Part shown: piece by piece, positions 38,420 to 47,732 of the stretch
Position numbering within the stretch: position 1 is the first letter of the stretch
How the letters are laid out: every line of letters begins with the position of its first letter
DNA from: Drosophila pseudoobscura
Taxonomy: Eukaryota > Arthropoda > Insecta > Diptera > Drosophilidae
Direction: 5' to 3'
NCBI RefSeq assembly: GCF_009870125.1
Contig: NC_046683.1
Location: 51,413,869-51,477,868 of the forward strand
DNA length: 64,000 bases
Translations under genes and position numbers: made by a program
The notes under the pieces: model-generated
Databases searched by the model: none
What the model saw: only the letters and a program-made list of their open reading frames with translations
What the model was told of the DNA's origin: nothing

Positions 38420-39567
38420 TATGTATTTTTGATGCCTTGTGTCACCGCTTGATTAGTTTTTAATTGTATGATTTATGGCATTGCACAAATCGCGTTTCGC
38501 GTTTTGCTTTTCGCGATTTCGCGTTATGTTAATGTTAATTGAGAAATTAACATTTTAAATTTTTTCCTTTTTTTTTTTATATACATATGTGTACAATTTA
38601 GTCATCCCCCTTCCCCCCTACCCCATTCCTCGTGGCGTCCGTCTGCTGCAGCGGAATCGACGAGATACAACTTGTCAAATGGTTAATGCTCATCAATCTA
38701 TCGGCCATTGGATAATTCCACTGATTTATTAGCCAACTTTGAGGCCGACACGGCACGAAGCGACATTTTGCTTTTAGCCAATATTTGCATAAGCCGGAAT
38801 ATTTCATACATCTTATCTCTCCCAGTTGGAGCGCCCCCTCGGGGTACCCAGCCGATGCTGTTGCAGCTGCCGCTGCCCCCACAGACAGACAGACAGAGCA
38901 TTTTCTTGGCATTTTCGGGCAAAGATTTTTCTCACAACGCCCACAGAGCGGCCACAATCTGTATAAACCCCCATTCGTGGCGGCTCAATCCATATCCACC
39001 GAAAGGCCACAAAAATGCTCGGGCGGCCTCTGACTTTCGGTAATTTGAAAATTAATAAAGTCGTTTGTTATGCAAAGTGGCAGGGGGGGTGCTGGGCGGA
39101 TGTGGGCGGGTACTGTTTGAGGTGCGGGGTGCGGGCTTGGCCCGGAATTCGCATGGCAACTGTTTTTTTTTTTTGTATTTATTTTTATTTCTGTTTGTGG
39201 TGTGAATTGACCTAGGAAAATGGGGGCCATGGCATCTACAAAACTGTGGCACGCACCCGCATGGCTAGATTTTAACATTCGCCAGAACCGAGAATATTTG
39301 AGAATAACTAAAAAAAAAAAACCAGCCGAACCCCCGCAGATCGAAAGAAAAAAAATAAAACCCACCTTTTCATCCATAAAATCACCGTTTCATTCTGCAG
39401 TCTTTTTTCGCGCGTGAATTTTCGCCTTGTTTCCGATTTTTTACCGCCGCGCACACAAACACATTAAACGATTCGAAGAGAGGATTTCCAATAAGAGCAT
39501 CAATGAGGAGTGCATTGAAAAAAGGTGAGGCGAGGTCCCTCGTGAGAGCGACACCTCCCACGAAGCT

Positions 39568-41090
39568 TGTGCTTTGAGCACATACTAATAAAAAAAAAAA
39601 AAGAGAGCGACGTGTTCCAATATTTGGAAAGCCTCACCTTTTGCCATATCGGCACTTGCATGGAGAGCGCTCATTTCTCATTTCTGCTTCCTATTTGTCT
39701 TCCTTGCGCCTATTACTTCTGCAGTGAGAAAGAGAAAAAACTTCGCGCCTTTTTGCAGACCCACACACACTTCCACACTAGATCTGGTGGCCGAAAAAGA
39801 AGAAAAACTTACACCGACGGGTGCTCCGCACATTTTGCACATAAAAAAACAGAATAAAACCATAAAATAATATGCTTATACACACAAATATCACTTGTTG
39901 CCTTCACTTAAAAAAATTCCCATAGACTTTTCTCTGCATTCTGCCTTTTCTATGCCATTTTGCTGCGTGGCTCGCACCCGCACTTGATTCTCACTTTATT
40001 TTACACTTGAACAAAAATTGTTGAACATATTTAATTTGTATTGACTTTTACAATTATCGGATCTGCTGCGCGACCATTTTCCGGTTGGATTTTTCGCCAT
40101 TTTCGGCTTTTCACGTCCTGAGACGCGGAGCTGACTTGGAAACGCACGCCAAGAGCGGGTAAGAAAACGAAAGTGTGAGAGTGACAAATGCGTACGTGAC
40201 CAATGCTTTCCTGCCCTCCTTTTAGTCTTATTCCCAAATGCTTATTCTATGCTCTCCGGCTGCTACTCATCTTAATCGCTCTCCTAATTCAGAAGTCGAT
40301 CGAGGGGGGAGTGAAAGGGTTAAAGTGCGTGGGCAGAGCCGGCATAGGTGCTCTCTCTCTACTCTACTCTGCTCTATTTCGAACAAGTGCTTTTGCAAAT
40401 ACAAAAAAAAAGAAGAGGATAGCGCCATGTTCCAATATTTGGAAAGCCTCATGGAGAGCGCTCGTTCTTCATTTCTGCTTCCTATTTGTCTTCCTTGCGC
40501 CTATTACTGCTGCAGTGAGAAAGAAAAAGAACTTCGCGCCTTTTTGCAGACCGAAAAAAAAGAAGAATTTATACCGACGGGTGCTCGGCTGATTTTGCAC
40601 GTAAGAAAAATTGAATAAGCCCATAAAAATACACAAATATCACTTGTTGCCTTCACTTAACAATATTTCCCTAGATTTTTTTCTTCATTCTGCCTTTTCT
40701 ATGCCATTTTGCTGCATGGCTCACGCCCGCATTTGATTTCTCACTTTATTTTACACTTAAACAAACATTTTTGGATACATTTAATTTGTATTGACTTTTA
40801 CACTTATCCGATCTGCTGCGCGACCATTTTCCGGTTGGATTTTTCACCATTTTCGGCTTTTCGCGGCCTGAGACGCGGAGCTGACTTGAAAACGCACGCC
40901 AAGAGCGGGTGAGAAAACGAAAGTGTGAGAGAGTGACAGATGCGTACGTGACCAATGCTTTCCTGCTCTCCTTTTAGTGTTATTCCCAAATGCTGGCCAT
41001 TCTATGCTCTCGTAATGCCGATGGTGATCGAAGGGGGAGTGAAGGGGTTAAAGTGCATAGGCAGAGTCGGCATAGATGCTCTCTCTATTC
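39568..41090. repeat. Tandem duplication of a ~0.75-kb unit
   Basis: Two diverged direct copies, about 39568-40365 and 40386-41090. Landmarks: GTTCCAATATTTGGAAAGCC at 39614 and 40429 (offset 815), ATCTGCTGCGCGACCATTTT at 40061 and 40811 (offset 750), AACGCACGCCAAGAGCGGGT at 40141 and 40891 (offset 750), and a shared AGGGTTAAAGTGC near 40316 and 41045. Differences are indels and scattered substitutions. Each copy contains CGACCATTTTCC and a CCATTTTCGGC stretch. Both copies show a minus-strand frame of about 60 residues that stays partly conserved, but its ends differ and I do not call it a gene. It may be a mobile-element fragment, a satellite seed or a duplicated regulatory element. Confidence 0.85.
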
Positions 41091-42335
41091 TTGGCGTTGC
41101 TCTTCTTCCGCCTATCCCACTGCAAAAGTAGAGTGAAGACGAGAATTGCGGGATTTGCGGCCGCTGATGTTTCTCTCTCCCTCCCTCTTGTAATGCGAAA
41201 CGATGTCAAATGTTTGTGGTTATGGCCACCTGTTGGTGGGAGTGAGAGGGTATTTGTGGATATTTCCGACTGGTCTTTTACTTAAAGCTACCCTCTCCAC
41301 CCTCTGCACCCCTCTAGCCAACGGCCAACCACACAACAATCACTGCCGAAATACCTGAGAAACAGCCAACTATTTAGTGTGATTTGCAATATGTATTTTA
41401 ATTATGGGCCACAAGTGTGCGGCATGGAACCACAGAGCACAGAGTACAGAGCACAGGGCAGCAGCAGCAGCAGCTGGCCGGAGGAGAATGGTCTGTGGTG
41501 TGTCCGCAGCTGGACGGACTTGAGGTGGTTGAGTGGTGCTGCTGGTGGTTCGGGCTTCTCTCTTGTCATAAAAAATGCGCGAAATGCAACAATTTAAAAA
41601 TGCTAAATATGCGCGTATGTAAGGAATGATTACTGCCTGGCTCTGAGACCTGGAGTTGGAGTTGGAGCTGGAGTCGAAGTTGGAGCTGGAACTGTAGCCG
41701 GCACAGAGCCCGAGATCTGAGAACATTGCTGGGCATGGACTGTGGGCTGCTGCTCGCTGAATGACTGCGTTTGGTAATTATGCGCGCAACACGTTCAAGG
41801 CGGCGGCAAAAGCAACGGCAACCACAGCAGCAACAACAACAACAGCAGCAGCGGCAGCAGCAGCGGTAGCGGCAGCGGCAGCGGCAGCGGTAGCGGCAGC
41901 GGCAGCGGTAGGTAGGTTGCAACATGTTGCCATTGTTGTTGCTGCTCTGGTGCACTGTGGCGGTGCATTGCGTAAGCTCTTTTGGAAAATTGCATTAGAA
42001 AATCCACTTGGCTGCAGCCAGAGACACAGACGGGGCAACAACAATTAAAGCCGCAACTCTCGCATGTTTCGCTCCAAGTCGCCTGGGAACCACAAAAGCC
42101 AAAAGACTTGTGGCCAAGACTGTGCCGCAGCACTCTTGCCACCATTTGGCTGCCTCATAAAGGCATCCCATCAACTGGAAGTATGCCCAGTTTATTGGTC
42201 TCGTCTCGCTTTTGGGGGTTTTCTAGGCAGCCAGCGAAAAGGGAAAATGAAGAGCCGGCGGAAAGTGGAAGCTTTGAGAGAGTGACAGATGCGTGCGTGA
42301 CTTAGGGCTCTCTCTCTCTCTCTCTCATCAAGCAT
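41091..42335. other. Non-coding DNA with GAGTTGGAGCTG and GCGGCA repeats
   Basis: No supported gene. A GGAGTT/GGAGCTG tract lies at 41650-41700, CAACAACAGCAGC and GCGGCAGCGGTA repeats at 41820-41910, and a perfect palindrome at 41919-41930. The motif TTGGTGGGAGTG at about 41233 recurs near 42493. Confidence 0.5.
41919..41930. promoter_or_regulatory. GCAACATGTTGC palindrome, copy 4
   Basis: Perfect copy of the 12-base palindrome described at 22194, directly following a GCGGCA repeat. Confidence 0.45.
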
Positions 42336-42404
42336 GGCGTCAAAGCGCTCTACGCAGTGCGGAGCGTGAGAAAAGAACCGAAAGAGAGCGGACCACCTAC
42401 CGTT
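42275..42404. repeat. Third locus of the 27-bp family, fused to part of the duplicated unit
   Basis: The left part (42275-42300, GAGAGAGTGACAGATGCG and following) matches the duplicated unit at 40926-40950. After a (CT)n run comes GCGTCAAAGCGCTCTACGCA followed by GTGCGGAGCG (about 42337-42367), a single 27-bp-family unit. The right end, GAACCGAAAGAGAGCGGACCACC, ends in GAGAGCGGACCACC, which is repeated at about 46782. Confidence 0.6.
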
Positions 42405-43430
42405 CCAATGCAGGCTTGCATGCTCTCTCGCACATTCCATGCTCTCCTTCGGCCGCTCTCCGAATGCAAAATCAGATCGAAAGACCGCCTTGTTGGTGGG
42501 AGTGTGTATTCATTTAGGTGCTGGATCCTTATTTGAAGTGCATAGAAGTACAGTGGCTTCTAAATGTTCACTAAAGTAAAAGTATGCCACGCATTACTGA
42601 TGCCGCTCGGTGCTCAACCTTTAAACTTGCAGGACAAGACCCCTGGAACGGCCCTAGCTCCGCTCCCGCCCCATAAGATGTACGAATTTATTAGCATTAC
42701 GAATCTTTCGGGCGATGTAAATCGCGCACAAGTCCCGACCAAGTCGCTCTGGCCATTAAGAGTGCGATTTATACATGGTCGAAGAGGGGGCACGCGGGCG
42801 AGCGGGCAGGAGGCGGCGACGGCGGCGGCGGCGAAAGGTGGCGGCAGAGACATGGCCATGAAGGTGAGTCCGGTTTTGGCTACTTGGCAAACAGCCAACC
42901 CTTTGGGGCATCGGCGTTGAAAATTTTAGCTATTTTTCACCAATTAAAAACGGATTCTCTGCGATTCTCCATGGCACGGTGAGACCCCTCTGGCCATAAG
43001 GCCGCCCCTGGTTCATGTGCAACATGTTGTTGCACTTGTAGCTAAGTGAAAAATTCCATGCTGCCACTGGCCGCTCCTCTAACAGAGATTTTGCGTAGGT
43101 CTTTATTTGTGTGTTGCAAGTGGCACCAAAAAAAGACAAAAAAAAAAGGAACCGCTTGGATATTTATCACATTTAAAATGCAATAAAAAGTATTTGCCCC
43201 ATGGGCGAGGGGAGGTGAGGACTGAAGGAGCGAGGGAGGGGCAGTGCATAAATTACGTTTATGCGATTTTAGTTATGCATTTGCACAGGCCCTAAGTGTC
43301 AAAATAATTCATTATAATTGCCCACAGATCATTTTTGTCAACGTTTGTTTTGATACCCCTTGCCACGCGGTGGAGCCGAAAGGGTATGATGTAGTGAACG
43401 AAAATTAAAGGACAAACCTCCCTAAAACCA
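42405..43430. other. Non-coding DNA, no supported gene
   Basis: Ordinary intergenic sequence with a GGCGGC repeat (42812-42845), a one-mismatch palindrome at 43019-43030 and a hairpin with GATACCC/GGGTATGAT arms at 43352-43390. Confidence 0.5.
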
Positions 43431-43860
43431 AAAAAAAATTAAAAAATATACTGTGGTATTTTTTAGACGCATACAAAATAGAATTAACTAACCTAAAAAT
43501 ACAAAAAAAAATAAATAAAATAAATATATATAAATAATAAATAAAAAATAAAATAAAAACAGTCGATCTTCCATATAACGAATCTTAAGGGAAATTCGTT
43601 GTAGGGAAAATTTGTGGTATTCGTAAATTAATTTTTTGTTTTTTGTTTTGAGGGGAATATTATTTGGTTCAATTATCTGTCCAGGTTTCTAGGGCAGAGG
43701 TCCTCTTAGATCATCCTATTGGGCCGATAGACTGGGTGTATTTTGGCCAGCCCACGGCCAGCATATTAGGGTGTCTTCTGGAAATAAATTCGTTATATAG
43801 AAAACTTTATAGTAATATAGAAATTTGACTTTTTTTCCAGATTCCTAGCAATCGGATGAA
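43431..43860. repeat. A-rich tract and TTCGTTATAGGG-like units
   Basis: 43431-43560 is A-rich (AATAAA, AAATAAATA). It is followed by units around 43589 (ATTCGTTGTAGGGAAAATTT) and 43784 (ATTCGTTATATAGAAAACTT) that resemble those at 34521 and 34594. Possibly remnants of one repeat family. Confidence 0.5.
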
Positions 43861-46687
43861 TATTACACACAAAATAATAAACACAAATGAGTACCAGGTG
43901 AGTCCGTGATTTCGCTTTCTTTTCATCCACATAGCCCTACGCCTAAGCTCTCATTCTGGGTACAGGGTATCCCCATTGTCGACTCACAGCGGTTTTTGTT
44001 TGTTTTTTCTTGGCTGTCACTGTAAACATTGCGTGCGTTTCCCTAGCGTTTCTTTTTATTTTTTTGTTTGTTTTTTTGTTTTGTTTTGTGGCCTGTCGCC
44101 GCTTTTTGGGCTCTGGGAGCGGTACTGACTGACTGACTGACTGAGTGAGTGAGTGAATAATTGCAGGCATGCCATGTTGTTTATACTAAATTTAATTAAC
44201 GATGACTTTTATTTATGAATGCGTGGCCAGGCGTCAGCCGTTCGGTCACATAAATCGCTGGGCCCTACCCACAGGAGAGGGTCCGGATCTCAGGGCCAGG
44301 CCTGGAATTGATTGGCTTTGCATGGGATCTAAATTCTAGTTGGAGCAGCTTGAAGATTATCCCTTAGAGTCCCCCAAAAACAGCTGTTATATTGGTCCTT
44401 CGCTGAAAAGAGGATAGAGGGATCTTTTATCGTCTTGGGGGGGTCTTTTGTAAATATAGGAACAATAATTAGGCTTAAACGATTCTCTGGAAATCTTCTT
44501 TAGAATGAAAACGACCTTGGAGATTCTACATCACACCTCAGGTGTTCCCATTCGGCACTGGCGGTGCCTCATGGATCTCTTGTTGCAACCTACTCAAAAT
44601 GAAAAACGAAAGAAAAAAAAAAGAGAAAAAAAAACCATATAATATTTATTTAATTTTCCAGTAATTTGGCCATAATTGTTTACGACGTTCAGCGATTTTA
44701 ATTAGTTTTGTTGAGGCCTGTATGAGCGTATCTGTATCTGTGACTTGGCTCTTGGCCCCTGGAGCGTTCCACTTAGCCGAAAGGCAGCCGCGCGCCAGCA
44801 GCAGCAACGGCAACGGCAACGGCAATTGCCTGTGCCCCCATATATGGGGGCAAAGAGAAGCTTAAACCGCAAAAATATTATTGCGCTGAACAAATTTTTA
44901 AGTTTATTTTGTTGTGGGCCATAAAAATGTTAACATCATTATAAAGCCTTAACACCTGCAACAGCCACAGTTGGCCAACGACAAAGGCAGCAGCATTTTT
45001 CGCATCTCGCATTTATCGCTAATCGAATCGCGTATGGGATATGGGTGGGGGGTAGGGGCATGGGGCTCTGGGGCAAAGCGCAGCGACAAAATGCAGCTTC
45101 TAGCATCTATAAAATGTTGTCGCAGTCGCAGTCGGAGTCGGAGTCGCAGCCTCAGAGCCAAGCCGAGCCGTTGCTGCTTCCAACTCACTTTGCATTCATG
45201 CGGCAGGTTCTCACGCTCCTTATTGGATGTGGAACGCAAGTGCACGCGAACTGCTGTTGCTGCTGCTGCTGCTGCTGCTGTGGCTGCCCCATCCAGATGG
45301 GGACGACAACTACAACGGCAAAAGCTTTTGCGTGCTCCACCGCAGGGCGAATGTGCATTGGACTCTGCCACCGACGCAGATGCCGCATTCAGTTGCAATC
45401 AATTCAAAGTGAGCGGCGGCGACACAGCATGGCTGTGCAACAATATTGTTGCCCCACAGCTGATGATGCCCCCCTCCCCCCCCCCCCCATTCTCCAAATT
45501 TATGATTTATGCTCTGGCTGGGGACTGGCGCTCCCAGCAGTCGATCAAGGGATTATTTCTTCCTAAACGAAAGAAGATAAACCCTAAAAATCATACAGTA
45601 CGAGGTATTTACCTAAAAGTGGATCCAAAGACATTTTCATTATTCCAAAAATATGGTTTCCTTTGCATTTTACATATTTACATATATTTATATATATTTA
45701 ATACATATTTATATAACATTATATTATTTATTTTTATGGTTTTCATAACAAAAATATTTTAATTTTTCTTATTAAACATTTTTATTGAAATATAAATGGG
45801 AGAAAAAGGAAGCTTAATGGTTTTTCCAAGCCGATCAAAACACAAAAACCTCTGCCTGGCACTAACTTATGAGCCAACTCTCTTTCTGGCCGTACTAAGC
45901 GCTCCAACGCCCACTAAATGGTGAAAACAATCCGCCATAGACATGCGACCCACCGTCGCCCCACAACATAGACCTCATATCGCTAACACAAAATAGTTCT
46001 CAAATTCCCAGAAATACCCTCTTAAATATCCCTCTTACCCCAACGAGCTCAAGGCCTCAGTGGCCATAGCTCCATCTCATGCAAATATGTGGCCTTAAAT
46101 AATAATCATTTCAGTTGGGATTACAAGGGAGCGGGCAACGTTGTGGCAAGGGCCGCGGCTCGACGGCTCCCAGCTCAATGATAGAGAACAGAGTGTTATA
46201 ACTTCTAAACCATCCAACCTACCACTAAATAGACATACATACATATATTTAAACTTAATCAAAACCAACTTCAAATATTTTTTAAAATTTTTCCAACATT
46301 TCTAACAATTAAAACCAAAAAGGCAGGAGAAGAGCAGTTCTTCTTCCCGCAGTTTATTGTTTATATTTTACTTTTAAACTTAAAATTAATATTAGGTAGG
46401 CCCTCCTTATTGTTTATATGTGAGCTTTTACAATGCTCTATCTCTCTCTCACTCATCTGTCATGGAAAAACAGAGAGAGAAAGAGATGAACCACGACCGC
46501 TAGCTAGCAGCTATATCTATCTCTCTCTCTCTCACGCTGGTCACCACGTTCCCTTCCCCTACGCCAGAGCGCGCACACTGCACGAGGAAGAGTGTATAAG
46601 AGAGAGAGAGAGAGAGAGACTGAGTAAGCGCGTGGCTGGGGACAGCGTAGCCAGTGAAAATTATACAAGTTGGTCTGACCACTCTCT
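43861..46687. other. Non-coding DNA, no supported gene
   Basis: Content: a TGAC/TGAG tetramer run (44126-44156), CGGCAA repeats (44803-44824), GTCGCAGTCGGAGTC repeats (45121-45150), a CTG run (45252-45281), an AT-rich segment near 45660-45780, and GA/CT arrays near 46519-46533 and 46599-46619. No protein gene was recognised. Confidence 0.5.
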
Positions 46688-46797
46688 TTCGGGTCCTATT
46701 TTACGCTCCGCACTACACACTGAGAGCGCTTTGAGATAGAAAGAGACAAAATAAGAGTCGAAAAAGAGAGCGCACTGCGAGAGCGGACCACCTTGCA
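46688..46797. mobile_element. Short relative of the inverted-end element, fourth 27-bp-family locus
   Basis: TTCGGGTCCTATTTT (46688-46702) faces an imperfect inverted copy at 46748-46762 (12 of 15 pairs). Between them is one unit reading ACGCTCCGCACTACACACTG then AGAGCGCTTTGAG. Just outside, GAGAGCGGACCACC repeats the sequence flanking the locus at 42.4 kb. Probably an internally deleted copy of the element at 19.27 kb. Confidence 0.5.
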
Positions 46798-47732
46798 TAA
46801 TTTCATCAAGTTCCGGCTATAATAACGATCCGATCTGATCCACAGCCATACATTTTCGTTCTTTGTGGGGGCAGAAGAGGGCTTGGCGAAGCAAACTTGA
46901 TATCAGAGGAGTCTGCATACAACATTTGGTTGCTCATAACTCTTATAGTCTGAGATATAGGTTCTACTTTCTACAGCAAAAAAAAAAAGAATTTTAAGAA
47001 TTCATAAATATTACAAAACATTGTTTTTGTATTACAAAATTTTATTGAAAATGAATTAATAATTGGTTGAAAAAGAAAATGACTCATGGCTCTTCAAATT
47101 TGAATATTTTTTTTCTGGTGAATCGTGAAAATATATATATATAACCTTTTCCTGGTTCTTGAAATGGTTTAAGTAAATTTAAGGTTATAATTAGTCTCTA
47201 ATAAATGTTGATTCAATCGGGTTCGCCTGTACAATCGGTTTCGCATTTAGTTCATAACAAAAACTTAACTTTCTCATTGTCTTTCACTTCGATACTCATT
47301 CGTGTATCACTAGGACGTATGCAAGTGTAATTCTATTGATATACGATATATTATATGTAATCACATAGCCTTTAAACGGTTGTACTTGTCTATAACTATG
47401 GGTTCTAGTCAAATAGAAAGGTATTCCAATACCAGTTTAATTTATATATAGTTGGTTTTTAAGGTTTTTTTTGAGTATATTATGTGTATATCGGTTAATT
47501 CTTGTTATACATTGAAAAAAAGTTAAAATTCCATTTCATTACCGTTTCAAAAAGTGTTCAAGTGTGGGTAACATTGCGAAAAATATATGTAAAGATAGAG
47601 AGAAAGACTGATGCAGCCTCTGGGAACTTGTCCGTTTTCAGTTTGTTTCTATTTAGCGAGAGATTGTTTAATATTAATGACTGACTCTCCGTCCGACCAG
47701 TCTTCGGAAGGAGAATGGTTGGTTGTGCTTGT
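46798..47732. other. 3' flank of Gemin3
   Basis: AT-rich non-coding DNA between the last repeat element and the Gemin3 stop codon. ATTAAA, a common poly(A)-signal variant, is on the minus strand at 47667-47672, about 60 bases past the stop. No other gene is visible. Confidence 0.5.

Larger units (their letters stand above)
34421..39567. other. Non-coding DNA, no supported gene
   Basis: Content: TTCGTTATAGGG-like units (34521-34620), a TATAGAAATTA repeat (34678-34730), a 19-base G run (34942-34960), CA runs (35087-35104 and 35376-35401), a perfect GCAACATGTTGC at 35583, a GGGTTTC heptamer repeat (36918-36956), CAGTCA/CAGTTA repeats (37065-37101), a C run (38052-38068), and a (GT)n run (about 38370-38417). 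Nothing coding was recognised. Confidence 0.5.

Noticed and set aside
39567..40987. Short frames conserved between the two copies of the duplicated unit
   Set aside because: The frames of about 60-130 codons differ in start, end and internal gaps that are not multiples of three, so conservation of DNA explains them better than coding.
41761..42048. Ala-rich frame over GCGGCA/CAACAG repeats
   Set aside because: Homopolymer-like translation of triplet repeats with no surrounding gene structure.
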